Shown: positions 40,701-52,948 of the stretch, piece by piece
Layout of the letters: each line of letters opens with the position of its first letter
Position numbering within the stretch: position 1 is the first letter of the stretch
Source: Tyto alba
Lineage: Eukaryota; Chordata; Aves; Strigiformes; Tytonidae
Direction: 5' to 3'
Length of the DNA: 64,000 bases
Assembly: GCF_018691265.1 (NCBI RefSeq)
Contig: NW_024881327.1
Coordinates: 28,282,464 to 28,346,463, forward strand
Made by a program: the position numbers and the translations under genes
The notes under the pieces: generated by a model
Seen by the model: only the letters and a program-made list of their open reading frames with translations
Databases searched by the model: none
What the model was told of the DNA's origin: nothing

Positions 40701-43700
40701 AGAGGAGTCATCACTTCTGGAAAAAACATCAGAAGAGTCTTCCTGGGATAAGAAAATCATTAAAAATTTAATACAGTAGGTTCTCGCATGGATACTTGCT
40801 CAGGTGACCGCAAGGGCTTTGATGTTCATTTAAAATAATTAAAGCACTTATGAGATTTTTGGAACATGCTAGAAAACTGGCAGTAAGCCAGGAGGGTTTT
40901 TTATTAAAAAAATCTATTATTATTTTGCAACTAAGAAGTACCATGGGAGTTTTGTGCTGAGCATAAAATAGAAAAGGAGGAAGTAACAGTGATTAACCAA
41001 AATGAAGAATCAACACCTGTACTACCGGTAATATCTCAAGGCAAAGTTTGCATAAAAAACTAAGGAAATTGGGGAAAAGAAGAGAAAGATAGAGGGAGAA
41101 AACTGGCCTCTGAAGCTTTATCTACACTGATAACAACCTTGCCCTGCAAGAAGGCCCCTTGAGCTCTCAGACAGGTTGTTACAGAACAATGATGTCTGTA
41201 CTGCTGAAGGCTATATCTAGAGCTGACCGATTACAACTGCACTTGCCTTGGGACTCCTCTGGGACTCTTGTCGCTGTGGCAGGCACTCTAGTTACCTCCT
41301 GAGTGCTTCCTTCTGTTCAAATGCTTCAGTGTGACAGCTTGAAACACTGAGAATGGTGGGGGTTTTGAAGTGTTGCATGCCTTAGGGTGCAGTAAGTGTG
41401 CAGATGTTAGAGGGTACAAAAGCAGCAGAGGGTCAAAGGAGCCAAATTTGCTGCAGGTCCTCCTGCACATCTATACCATACATGCATACATAAACCCACC
41501 TTGTTTTTATTGGAGGTAACAATCTCCACAGCCTCACCTGAGAGGGTTTGTCTCAGAATGAAACAGCTGACTCACTCTAAGAGAAAACCTCAGAGTTAAT
41601 TAGCTATTACACTAACACTGGGAGATCAGGACTCAAAAATCCATTGGAGAGCTAGCTCATCTGACAGTCTTAAAATAGTCTGTTAACAGGTCAGGAGTTA
41701 GAAAAACTGAGATAGATGTAGCTGAAAGAAACACCTGATTAGCTCAAGAATCAATGTGCATCTCTAGAAAAGTAGCACGTGAATTGTCTGCAACATAGAA
41801 ATGTTTCACTTTAATGTCTGTAGTGATATATTTAGATCAGCTTGTCTTCATCCATGTCTAGCTAGACATTCACAATTCTTTTTTACATGACTTAGAGAGT
41901 GCTTTATTCAATTAAAACTATGATTCCAGGCAATGGCAGCTGACTGATCATCTCAGCAGGCTTAAAGGTTATATTTGGAAAGGCATAAGTGAAACAGATA
42001 GGAGCTTGGGATACCTCAGGCCTTGAAAATCAGTAAAAAATGGCTGTGAAAGAGGTGAATCGCTTTTTCCACAAGCAGGTGGTCCTGGCTAAACATTTCT
42101 CCTGCATTGTCAAGACAAACTGACCTGGACAAATTGACAAATTTCAAAATCATCCTTTCTAACCTCATACTCTTACTAAACCAGGAGAAGCTGAAAGATG
42201 AAAGGATGTAGTTATCTATCTTTTAAACTATAACATATTAGGCAGAGGAAGGAAGGAAGCACTGTGGACTGAGCATCTCTTTCCCATATGCTAAGGAATA
42301 ACTCTGGGCCTTGTATCTGCAGTATGACTTGTTGAAAAGAAAGAAGTAGTTTCTTCACCTGATTTAAGTTCTGCTTGCCTGATTGCAGGTGAAAATTAGG
42401 TCTGCAAGCTGAAAACAACCAAGTTATGCTTCTAGCTACTTGAGTTACAAATCCAGATATGAAGATGTAAAAATAATCAGCTTTCTCATCCCATTGACTG
42501 ATGTTGCCAAACTGCTGGCATATGTATAGTTGGTGAAATTTCCACCTCCATAGGAAAGCTACACTACTGACCCTTATTTCTTCTTGTACTTCCTTACATT
42601 TACTTAGAAAAATAGCAGTTTCTTGTACATTTTATACAGCTGTTCTGGGAAGCTATATTAAGTTATACTTCTGAAGCACAATGAGGTGTTCATGTTGCAG
42701 CATGTACAAATGTTATAATTATTATCATTACTATTAACATCTGACTTTAAAATTTCTGAAAAACTTATTTAATAAAGCATTTCAAAACATATTCTTCCCA
42801 TCTTATTTTGTCTCTTACAAAGAAAGAAATAGAGCAGGAAATTTTTGCAGTCTTCAAGATAAAATCTTACAAGTGATCTAGTAGAAATATTTCCTTTTGT
42901 CTTCCTTCCAACTATTATTTAAAAGGGGTAAGTACATCCAAATATAGATTTTGGAAAGAATATTGGGGTAATCTGGATTCTGTGACCAATATTTATCTCT
43001 CAGAGCATGATACCTGAAGCCGTATGTGATTTATAATAAATATAACTACACGCTGTTATTTCCTGTTCCTTAGTTTTTGAGTCAGTTAAGAGTAATATCT
43101 ATGAAAATTGGATTTTGAGTCACTAGTAAGAAATGCCTGCTGAAACAGAGCTTAGAATATGAAAATGCTAGTATTTATATAGAAGCATTATTCCAGGAAG
43201 ACTGATTCCAAACATGCTATGTGGCCTGGGTGTCAACGTAAAAAATAGAGAAGCAGAACATATATTGACAATAAACTGTTTGTGTAAAATCCATAGAATT
43301 AGTGACTAACATTACTCATAACTTTCATCAAAAATCAAACTGAGAAATTATAATATGCGTGAGGGCATTCTATAAACAAGAATAACAAAAAAGAAGCAAT
43401 ACTAGATTAAAATAATTTTCAAACAAGTGTATAAACATTAGCAAAGTAAGCATTGTAGGCCTATAATTTTTCAGCAGCCCAGGTTCCACAGTGGGCAACA
43501 GAAGCAAGAATCACTGTGCACCTGCAAAAACAGGAAGATAAACTGGAAACACACTAGTGTATTGCATTCTGTCTTGTGCAGTGTTCTGAAGAGTAAACAA
43601 AACACCTATCATATTATTCATTATCATACATATATTAATCAAAATATATAACCTAATCTCCAGAGACTAAATTTTGTTTTTCAAGTCTTGATCTTCTGGT

Positions 43701-44329
43701 CACAGATATTGATGGAGAGAGAAATGTCAGGGGTACCTACACCCCAATTTTTCTTCATTTAATGACTGAGGAGAGTTTTTAAGGTGCATTCTGGTTGTCT
43801 TCCATGGGATGTTAACCCTTTTGGGTTTTTTCCTCAGTGAGGAAAATGTTAAACCAGAGTTGAGAGCTCTTTATAATTTCCATTGTAAACACAATTGAAT
43901 TCCTTTGAATCAACTTACACCTGATTCAAACCCACAGCAGTTACTGTGTATATTTCAATGTATTTCAGTTAAATGTCAAGAGCAGGCCTTTAATGAGGTT
44001 CAGATTAATATCAATAGAATGAGGACCAAAATTGGGTCAGTTTTCTTCAACTTCTACTCCTGCCTGCTCTCTAAACAATAAAAGGATAAAATCTTTCCAA
44101 ATTGGCTCTTTTGCTGATAAAATGCCTGATACCAAACAGATATGAAAAAATTGTGTCTCCTTAGAGTGCAAGAGCAACCATTCAGACAAGTCGTCTGCCA
44201 AACACAGGATGGTGTCTCCAGCAGTGGGTGCTGGGGAAAGGACAAGGTTAGGCAAGTGGATATGGCATTTCCCTGCCTACTGGCCCAGCTCTTACTATTT
44301 TCTGCTGGAGGAATACCATGAGTTTGATG
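37791..44329. other. AT-rich DNA, no gene recognised
   Basis: No named repeat or exon. A23 lies at 38518-38540. A more GC-rich block at about 41090-41475 contains no open frame longer than 60 codons and is unassigned. The remaining sequence looks like ordinary intergenic or intronic DNA. Confidence 0.45.
38518..38540. repeat. Poly-A run (A23)
   Basis: Twenty-three A followed by CAAAAAACAAAACA. Low complexity. I see no processed gene copy upstream. Confidence 0.93.
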
Positions 44330-44690
44330 TGTTTTCTCCTGTTTAGAGACAACAGTTCATTCATCAAAGTACTTGTCCAATGTCCCCTTGAACTATTTTA
44401 TACTTTTTGCACCCACAACATCCCTTAACAAAGAGTCCCACAAGTCTATGACCAGTGGCATGAAAACCAAACCCTTAAATCCTGTCCAACTGTGGATCCT
44501 CCTAAGTTCACCTGATGGCCCTTGCTCTTGTACTGGAGGGTATGGTGGACTGTTCCTGTTTGTCCCACTTTTCAATATCACTTAAGATTTTGTAGACCTC
44601 CATTATGTCCTCTCTAAGCCCCTCCAGCTGGAAGAGTCTGAGGCTATACAACCATTTTTCTTTATAATACTCTCAGCAGAACAGGAAATA
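44330..44690 (-). mobile_element. Old CR1/L3-type LINE 3' fragment, antisense
   Basis: The plus strand shows the antisense signature of an ancient LINE 3' region. Landmarks in order are CCCCTTGAACTATTTTATAC, TTTTTGCACCCACAACATCC, AACAAAGAGTCCCACAAG, TGGCCCTTGCTCTTGTACTG, GATTTTGTAGACCTCCATTA, TGTCCTCTCTAAGCCCC and GCTGGAAGAGTCTGAGGC. Order and spacing fit the conserved C-terminal coding part that CR1/L3 LINEs share, so the element runs on the minus strand. The frame is broken. Subfamily and exact ends cannot be set by eye. Confidence 0.65.
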
Positions 44691-45221
44691 CATTTATAAT
44701 AATATTTTAAATACTTGACAAATAGTTTCATTGTAAACAGTTGATAATTTAACAAATGTATCCATTGCAGTCTTCTGTTCGGGGAAGAAATCGACAGGAG
44801 TTTTTATCATTAGGATTCTTACTTACTGAAATTTATTATTCAACTCTTTCATGGAGATGCATTACAGTTTTCATGAGTTCCTCATTGCAGTAGTTATTTC
44901 AAGTATTCACTCTTTCTGAAGGACTCCATGTGTTGCTTCCTTATTGAACATTTATGAATAAGAACAGACCTTGAAATATTTGAATAGCATAAACATTTAT
45001 GCAAACACATATTTGCATGAACACTTCTTGCCCTCAAAAGTATTCATATTTCCTCTTCACTAACATTCTTGAATAATTGAGGAAGAATTCATATAAGTGA
45101 TTATAGAAAGAAATAAAAGTGGAAATCACTGCAAGTACCGACCAAGGCAATTGATGTCTTTGATTTAAATTACTTTTTTTTTTTTTAATTGTTTTTTAAA
45201 GAGTCATATTTTTTAAATTGA
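44691..45221. other. AT-rich spacer, no gene recognised
   Basis: Plain AT-rich sequence between an old LINE fragment and the LTR. It ends with T-rich runs (about 45173-45186) and the left copy of the LTR target duplication, ATTGA, at 45217-45221. Confidence 0.5.
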
Positions 45222-45833
45222 TGTCATGGTACAAACCCAGCCAGGAGCCAAACACCATGCAGCCACTCACTCAACTCACCCTTCGCCACCCCAGGGAATA
45301 GGTTAGAGAATTCAAGGGGTAAAGGTAAAGAGACATTTAGGTTGAGATAAAAACAATTTAATAATTGAAATAAAATAAAATTAAAATAATAATTATAATA
45401 ATAACGGTTATAATGGAAAATACAAACAAGTAATGCACAATGTGATTGCTCACCACCTGCCAATAGTGTCCAGACCATTCATGGCTAGCAATCCCAGAGA
45501 AGAAAGAATCCTGAAACCACAGTCCCAGAAGTGAGAGAGAGCTTCTCAATCAACACTCATCTATATACTGAACATGACATTGTATGATATCAAATATTCC
45601 ATTAACCAATTTGTGTTGGGTGCTCTGGCTGTGTTCCCTCCCAGCTTGTTGTACACCTCCACATAGGCAAGACATGGGAAGTTGAGAAGTCCTTTATTTC
45701 TTAGTGACAACTAAAAACATCAGTGCATTATCAGCATTCTTCTCATACCAAACACCATACTGAATCCAAAACACAGCACACTTCTAGCTACTAGGAAGGA
45801 AAAATTAGCTCTATCCCAAATGAAACCAGGACA
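45222..45833 (-). mobile_element. Complete solo LTR, avian endogenous retrovirus
   Basis: On the minus strand the element starts TGTCCTGGTTTCATTTGGGA and ends ACCATGACA, giving TG...CA termini. A perfect 5-bp target duplication flanks it: ATTGA at 45217-45221 and again at 45834-45838. Minus-strand signals are a TATA-like TATATAG (about 45562-45568) and ATTAAA (45357-45362). The block GGTTGAGATAAAAACA is shared with the LTR at 19510-20002. The element is 612 bp long with no internal viral sequence, hence a solo LTR. An A/T-rich stretch at about 45361-45410 has AAT-type microsatellite character. Five-bp duplications are common for ERVL-like elements in birds, but the class is an inference. Confidence 0.92.
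45357..45362 (-). terminator. Retroviral polyadenylation signal ATTAAA in LTR
   Basis: ATTAAA on the minus strand, in the block shared with the other LTR of this window and about 200 bp downstream of the TATA-like site. Confidence 0.55.
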
Positions 45834-47180
45834 ATTGAAAAAGGTCAATTATGGCCATTTATTTTGACCTACAGAACACCAATTTCACAAAGTATCTCAT
45901 GAATCACAACCATTTTACCAGCATACAGTTCCCAGTGTCCAACAGGAACTGTAGGAACAATAATCCTTCAATGAGATAATCAGATGGCTTAAAAATCCAC
46001 AATTTCTGAAAGTGTCAGGGAAGTTCTACTTTGGCAAACCATGTATTACATTATACAAACTTTATTGAATTATATTACTATCAAGTACACCATATACTTT
46101 TTCTAATCTGATCACTTACTGAGTGATATACAACATCATTTTGCAGCTGGTGTTCCAAATAATGCAAGGGAGTTTATAGTATATTCAAGATATATTCAAT
46201 TTGATAGGTGAAGTAAGTAATTTGATAAGAAAAGTGATTCTGTATTGAAAATATGTGATTTGATGAAAAACTGAGTGAAGGAAGAATATATTCTAGTCAC
46301 AAAGACAAAATCAGGCTAATTTATATATTCATTTAGTATATCTGTGGGGTATTTGAAAGTTTTCAAAGCTGTATAAGTTTTATTTTCTTCCTCAAATGGA
46401 AGGATTTTTAAACACTTTTTAAATATTGAATTTTTAGTCAGTTAATAAAATAACCAGTCTTAACATTTACTATATTCAGATTTAAAACCACATATCAAGT
46501 AATCACAATAAACTCTCTCATTTTGTTTCTGTTGTAAAGGGCTAGAAAATTTCTTGTTGAGTTAAATGCATGAATAATTGTTATTATAGCCCAAAGCACT
46601 TATTCAAGAACTTCAATGTTGCCTTAGACAGGGTCTTTTTCAGTTCAAAAAAGTTTTAGTTATTGTTAGTGATATTATCCTGCAATGATAGTTAAAAATT
46701 ATAATTCAAAAAATAGAAGAGATGGAAATATAAAACTTATTTTAAATGTGTGACCCTGTGTCTCAGTTCATTAATTCTTCTCTTTAGCTAATTGTTGTCC
46801 ATTGGGCTGATCACCACAAGGGACACATTCAGACCAATTACTTTCTTTCTGACATGTAATTATGATAAGATAGGGACATGGGAAGGCTCTCCTAGCAATA
46901 TAGACTGAAAGAGTATTTAATTCAGAGAAAAGACAAAATGGGCCATAACTGAGAAGAAAGCTAAGGAATTTGAATTAATCTTTTTCCATAATAGAGAAAT
47001 AAAGAGACTTCAGTGAAGTAGAGAGGCAGAAAAATCAATGCTGAGAAGTGAAAACATTTCCTACACAATTAGCAGTGGAGCACTGTCACAAAGTACTACA
47101 GAGACTAAGATGTTACCAAGTTCTGTAACAAACATGTATATGCACAATGTGAAATCTGTGAGCTGCAATAACAAATATCA
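45834..47180. other. AT-rich DNA, no gene recognised
   Basis: Begins with the right target-duplication copy ATTGA of the LTR. The remainder is AT-rich and shows no exon, RNA gene or named repeat. Confidence 0.5.
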
Positions 47181-47716
47181 AGGCCCCACCTGCAGGACTA
47201 CATCCAGCTCTGGGTCCCCCAACATAAGAAGGACATGGACCTGCTCGAGCGGGTCCAGGGGAGGCCACAAAGATAATCAGTGGGCTGGAGCATTTTCCTC
47301 GTGAGGACAGGCTGATAGAGTTGGGGTTGTTCAGCCTGGAGAAGAAAAGGCTTCAGGGAGACCTTATAGCAGCCTTCCAAAACTTAAAGGCAGCCTACAG
47401 GAAAGGTGGGGAGGGACTCTTTATCTGGGAGTATAGTAATAGGACAAATAGTAATGGTTTTAAACTGAAAGATTACTGAAAGTAGATTTAGATGAGAGGA
47501 AGATATAAGGAAGAAATTCTTTCCTGTGAGGGTGGTGAGGCACTGGCACAGGTTGCCTGGAGAAGCTGTGGCTGCCCCCTCCCTGGCAGGGTTCAAGGCC
47601 AGGCTGGACAGGGCTTTGAGCAGCCTGGTCTGGTGGAAGGTGTCCCTGCCCATGGCAGGGGGTTGGAGCTGGATGATCTTTAAGGTCCCTTCCAACCCCA
47701 ACCATTCTATAATTCT
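47181..47716 (+). mobile_element. CR1 LINE, 5'-truncated
   Basis: Plus-strand CR1 3' end beginning abruptly at AGGCCCCACCTGCAGGAC, equivalent to the GAGACCCCACCTGGAGTAC site of other copies. It continues through AGAAGGACATGGACCTGCTC, TTGTTCAGCCTGGAGAAG, AGGAAGAAATTCTTTCC, CACAGGTTGCCTGGAGAAG and CCTGCCCATGGCAGGG, and ends at the tail ACCATTCTATAATTCT. An insertion of about 20 bp near 47478-47505 separates the family's AAACTGAAAGA and ATATAAGGAAG blocks. The frame from 47526 still reads VVRHWHRLPGEAV and AGFKARLDRAL, the CR1 ORF2 C-terminus, but upstream frames are broken. Confidence 0.92.
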
Positions 47717-49340
47717 AAGCTATGAAAACACATTATCTGGAAAAAGGATAGAGATTCTTGTACTTGACCACAGATGGTAGCTGATGAAGAGTAAACTTTT
47801 TCTGTGAGTGAAGGGAAGGAGCTGGTGTCATTCAGGTTCTACAGGAACACTTGCATCCCTTGGTCAGCACGTATCATGTGTTATGTAGTCAAATTGCAAG
47901 TGTAAAAACACCCAAGACTGTGTTAAACTCACCTCATTACTTTGACTCTACCAAAAAAATTGGTACAATTGGCTTACATTTTGGCTTAAATAGTATGGGT
48001 AATGGATCAGTAGTATTAATTTCTGCTTGTAGTTCCCTAAATAACTATGCTTAACTCAGAGAACACTTCAAGGATGTCACAGCTTGTTCACCAGACATAC
48101 AAGCTATATAAGCAATGTAAGTTTTATAAAGCTGCAAAACATATATCTTTATGCACACACAGAGTTGTCTCAGGATAGCTCATAATGAGATTAGTAACAT
48201 CCATGTGTTTTCCAACCCAGACACTTTGATTGTACAACCTGTGGTCATGACTCAGCTCTCACATCCTGGGAGATTAACTTTTTCTGACTTTTCTCACAGT
48301 GTTGTGCTGATTGCTTCACTCTTTCAATTACTTCAGTAGAAGGCAAGTAAGTTAAACCCAGAATTTCACATGTCAGTAAAGCCTTGAGAAAAACACTCCC
48401 AAATGACGTGCAGAATGCTACATACTGTTTGTCTGCAACACATCACAGTATTAACACTAGACTTGTAGAGAGAATACATAATGTAGAAATTTACAAAGAA
48501 ATCTTTGCATGTAAAGGCCATTGTGTCAAAAATCTCTGTTTTTAAAAAACATATGTTTCAATTCCCTATTATTCATCTGGGGCTCACATTGGTCTAAATT
48601 TAAGCACAGTGAGAAATTTTGCTTCGGCTCATTGGGGAGAGACACAAAACAATGTTTAACTGCTTCAGAAAAATATTTTTTTTCCCTGCCTTGCTTTCTT
48701 GTACACTTACATTGTACTTGTCTGAGTGTAATTTGCTTGCATTTTCTAAGATCAATACAAAAACATCCAGTGTCTTTTTACTTTCATACAATGGTGTCAT
48801 AGTTTCCTTACTTTATGATAAATCATAAAACTTTTATATTCTTGGAACATGATTGTAAATTTAGTTATATTTATGATAGGGTAGTGTCATTCTATTTAAT
48901 ACATTAGATGTCTTTGTATTTGTGCAAATGCCAGCAGAACCAAAGGCCTCATAATGCAGTACTATACTGTGATAACATTATTGTTCTAATACAAAATATT
49001 TGGATAATTTAGTATGTATACTATCTTTATTAAAACACACGATGTAGACATTACACCTGACTTCAAAACCAAACAGCAGATATATTTTATGTTCATTACT
49101 TGGTGTCAAGTCACAGACATTTGTCTAAGGATAACAGCATGTCAAAAGTTTGTTTTGCCTATTGTGATCAACAGCAGCATGATGAGACAAACTCCACAGC
49201 TTTTATATCTGCTGGGTAGTCCTGCTGACCTTGTGCAAAGTACTATACAAATGAGCAATGAATACAGAACTTGGAACTGACTGAAGTTTTGAGACAGTTC
49301 CCCAGTGAGTATAAATCAGAGTATTTCTGAAATCAGTGGA
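47717..49340. other. AT-rich DNA, no gene recognised
   Basis: No exon or named repeat. The sequence at 49305-49343 (GAGTATAAATCAGAG ... AATCAGTGGAGTT) faintly resembles a short motif that recurs in old amniote repeats. I cannot assign it. Confidence 0.45.
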
Positions 49341-49382
49341 GTTCAAATCCTGATTTCAAATGCCAGTTCAAATCCTGATTTC
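49341..49382 (+). repeat. Local tandem duplication, 25-bp period
   Basis: GTTCAAATCCTGATTTC at 49341-49357 recurs exactly at 49366-49382, separated by AAATGCCA. This gives a 25-bp repeat unit in about 1.7 copies. Identity is perfect over the shared 17 bases, so the duplication is probably recent compared with the surrounding repeats. Confidence 0.85.
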
Positions 49383-52343
49383 TGACTTCAAGAAAGCATG
49401 ACAGCCTGTGTAGTATTATTAGTTGTCATGGTAGTGATAGTAGTAGAGGTAGCAACTACTGTCAATATTAATATTCCTATTATTACTACTCTTATTACTC
49501 TCTTGCTCTAAAATAAGACTGTAAATGCTACTAAGAAAAGTACAATTAAAGTACCAAATTAAAGCATATTTCAGTTTACAAAATTTTACACATGCTCCAT
49601 TGAAGATAAGGGACTACTATGCAGCAAATTTAAGCCTATTGGCAATAATCTCACTTATTTTCTATATACACAGTTTATTAGTTAACCTCCCGTCAGAGGT
49701 CTCTGTCTCACAAACTGAAACTTGCTGGATTAAACTGTTAAGCAAACCACTGAGGGGAAAAAAAAAAAAAAAAAAAAACACAACCAAATAAGAATAGAAG
49801 TTGCAGTAAGAAATGAATAGTTCATTCACCCTGGAGCAAATGGATTCAACTCTGCTCGTACCTAGGTCACAAACTGTCTTGAGCAGCACAAACACAAAGA
49901 AAATAAAAAGATTAAAAAGATTATGTATTTTAAAATGTATCTTTTAAATGTAGAAGTAGATAACAAGTAGAAGTTTATTGCTGCAATCTGATTTTTATAC
50001 TGTGTCAGAATGCAATTCCAAACACCATATGATTACCACATGGAGTTTTTATGATGGAATAACGACATCATTCTAGGAAGCACATCTGTGTTAATTTATT
50101 TCATATCTTATTGTGCATAATTCTTCACTGCAGGCTGTTGGTGAACAGCATACTGACATAGCTTCAAAAACCTGAGGAAAGATCTTACAGTATAAAGCAT
50201 AAGAAAACCAGTAACAGAAGGGGCATAGATAGGGTCAGTTCCTATTTCTCATCACTCAGCTCCATACCTTTGAGCGGCTCCTTCATGTAAAAGGCAATCC
50301 ACACCCTGATTTTCCCTATCCATATTTCCTATAAAGACTACATAGCACCCATCAGAGAAGTCCTGTCATATAATCTATCCCACTGCTGAGTTATTTCAGT
50401 GGTGTCAGTCCTGCATCTGCAATCAAAGCCCCAGCTCCTCCTGTTTGTTTCCCAGGATGTATGTGTTTGTGCATAGGCATGTGGAGTGGGCCCCTTTTTG
50501 ACCCATCCTGTTCATCTAGAGGGTTCTGTATCTCCCATTATCCTGCTGCATGTGTTTACCACCTCTGACCTCTGTTTACTCACTTCATTACGAGATACTA
50601 TCACCAGGCCCCAGCATGACCATTAAAGGCCTCCTCAATAAGATGGCAAGGCTCTTGGCAAGCATGTTGTTACCTCACCTCGTCAAGAGGATCCCACTTC
50701 TTGCTAACCCCCATAACTAAATCAGGACAGAGCTGTCAAGCTCCCTGGGGCAGAACTTTCAGAACATCTGAGGATCTGGACGAGAAGACTACAAAAGCTC
50801 AATAGTGTCTTAGATATAACTCAGTCCCACTCTTTGATCTCTACTGTCTCTTTACCAGAAAACATTGAAAAGACCAGTCTTCATAACACTTCACTATGTT
50901 CTCTTCCCTTAGCCAGGCAATGAAGAGATGTAAAAATAAATAAATAAATACAGGAGAAGATAATAATCTAAGGTTTTTGAATTCCAAAATGTAATATGGA
51001 AAAATGAGTTGTTTGAAATGCAGTGCAAGTTGATTAGCTGGTAAAAGGAATGAGTACATTCTCCACTGATTTGAAACAGGTCATTGAAGAGCTACACTCC
51101 TTATGCTGTGGGATGCTGACCTAATTATGGACAAATGCTATGGTGTTTGAGGAAATGTTATCTTGTAGGTTTGTTTGGAGCCATCTTCCTGCATTCCCTC
51201 ATTTTCTCTGAGTTTGTGGGTTTTATACCCAATTACTCCAGCCCTGGGTCACTGGTGACACATTTTAGAACAATTTCTTAAGGTGAGCCCAAATCAGGAT
51301 AATCTATGCTACATCTCTCAGGTGTTATCCAAGTCAGCGCTAACACCTTTGGCACCTTTCAGAAGTGTTGTTCACTGAAGAGAGTAGAAAATAGTATTTT
51401 ACACTTGACAAAAATGAAATTTGTTGTGTTTACCATGTACAATTTTTTCTTGCTAATTCTATACCTTGAGGAAAACCAAATAAATTCTGATCTTCCAACT
51501 GAGTGTATCCAGAGACAGACATAGGTACATGCATACACATGCTAATACAGAAAACCTGTTCTCCCCCTTTCCTCATTCAACTTTAGTCCTCAGTTGCTTT
51601 TTCTGGGGCAGGTTTTTGCAGAAGTGCTCTTCTTCATGACTTGTTTCATCTCCATTCTGATGGTGTTCATAATTTGTATGTGCCTTCCATTCAACAAGAA
51701 AATAATTCAGCTTTCAGGTTTTACAGAACTCTGGTAGCTGGTTAAAAGTCAGGACCACATATATTAGAACCCTGAGATCCTGCACAGTCCTCATCCTTGG
51801 CAGGTTGGATCCTGAAGTACCACGTGCCTATTAAGTTCTGTTGATTTCCAACTGTGTTCTGTGTCCAGGCATAAATATCCTCTATATTTAGATATATTAT
51901 CTTAATTATCTTTCCATCTGAATTTTAAAAGAACTGTATAGAGAACAAAAGAGTTTACAAGATTTGCTTATAAATTTTCAGTTATTTTGATATTATCAGT
52001 TTATTTTGTTGTGGTCTGCAAATTCCTTCACTATCCCATTAAACTCAATCCTGAACCTCAGTTGACACAGCTCAGATAATTAGTACTGTATCAATTTACA
52101 CTGTGGAGAATCCAATATGCTCTTTTATTAGCCACTAATTATATTTTTAATTCAAAAGAAGCAGCCTTTAATACAAGATAAAAATGTAAACACTGGCAGA
52201 TTTACTATGGCACTTGCAAGTACCGATTATCAGAGTTTGGCTGATAACCTTTTATAGTGCCTATTATCTTGGTATTAAAATGCTTTCCAGTGAAATCACA
52301 CTTGCCTCATAATGTGCCAAATAGATTTCAAAAATCCTTTGAT
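49383..52343. other. No gene recognised; GC-richer block at 50230-50790
   Basis: A TAG/TTA-rich trinucleotide stretch at about 49413-49502 and A21 at 49758-49778 are simple repeats. An (AAAT)n tract sits at about 50935-50949. The block 50230-50790 is more GC-rich than its neighbours and non-repetitive, but has no long open frame and matches nothing I recognise. Confidence 0.45.
49758..49778. repeat. Poly-A run (A21)
   Basis: Twenty-one consecutive A between GAGGGG and CACAACC. Low complexity. Lysine or phenylalanine runs in overlapping frames derive from it. Confidence 0.92.
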
Positions 52344-52948
52344 TTCCTGGGCTGCATCAAGAGAAGTGTAGCCAGCTGGTCAAGGGAGGGGATTCTCCCC
52401 CTCTATTCTCATGAGACCCCACCTGGAGTACTGCATTCAGCTCTGCGGCCCCCCAGCATAAGAAGAACAGGATCTGTTGGAGCAGGTCCAGAGGAGGAAC
52501 ATGGAGATGATGAACGCACTGGAGCACCTCTCCTATGAAGACAGGCTGAGAGTTGGGATTGTTCATCCTGTAGAAAAGAAGGCTGTGAGGAGACCTTATA
52601 GTGGCCTTCCAGTACTTAGAGTGGGGCTTATAAGAAAGATAGAGGCAAACTTTTTAGCAGGGCCTCTTGTGATAAGACAAGGAGTAATGGTTTTAAACTA
52701 AAAGAAGGTAGATTTAAATGAAGAAAAACAAGGAAAATATTTTTTACAATGAGAATGGTAAGCCACTGCAACAGGTTGACTAGAGAGGTGGTCAATGCCC
52801 CATTCCTGGAAATATTCAAGGTCAGGTTGGACAGAGCTCTAAGCAACTTGATTTAGTTGAAGATGTCCCTGCTTACTGCAGGAGGATTGTACTAGGTGAC
52901 CTTTAAAGGTTCCTTCCAACCCATACTATTCTATAGTTCTATGATTCT
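52344..52948 (+). mobile_element. CR1 LINE, 5'-truncated, more decayed
   Basis: Plus-strand CR1 3' end from TTTCCTGGGCTGCATCAAG through GTCAAGGGAGGGGATTC, TGAGACCCCACCTGGAGTAC, AGCACCTCTCCTATGAAGAC, CCTTATAGTGGCCTTCCAG and GGTTGGACAGAGCTC to the tail TATTCTATAGTTCTATGATT. Compared with the copy at 22766-23418 it lacks 5 nt (GCTCT) after CTCTATTCT (about 52408). This puts the ORF2 remnant out of frame soon after the LGCIKRSVAS and REGILPLYS pieces. The middle and 3' parts carry many substitutions, so this is probably older than the other two plus-strand copies, though I have not calculated divergence. Confidence 0.9.

Noticed and set aside
19510..45833. One large provirus bounded by the two same-strand LTRs
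   Set aside because: Each LTR has its own target duplication and different length and composition, and the 25 kb between them holds no retroviral coding signature.
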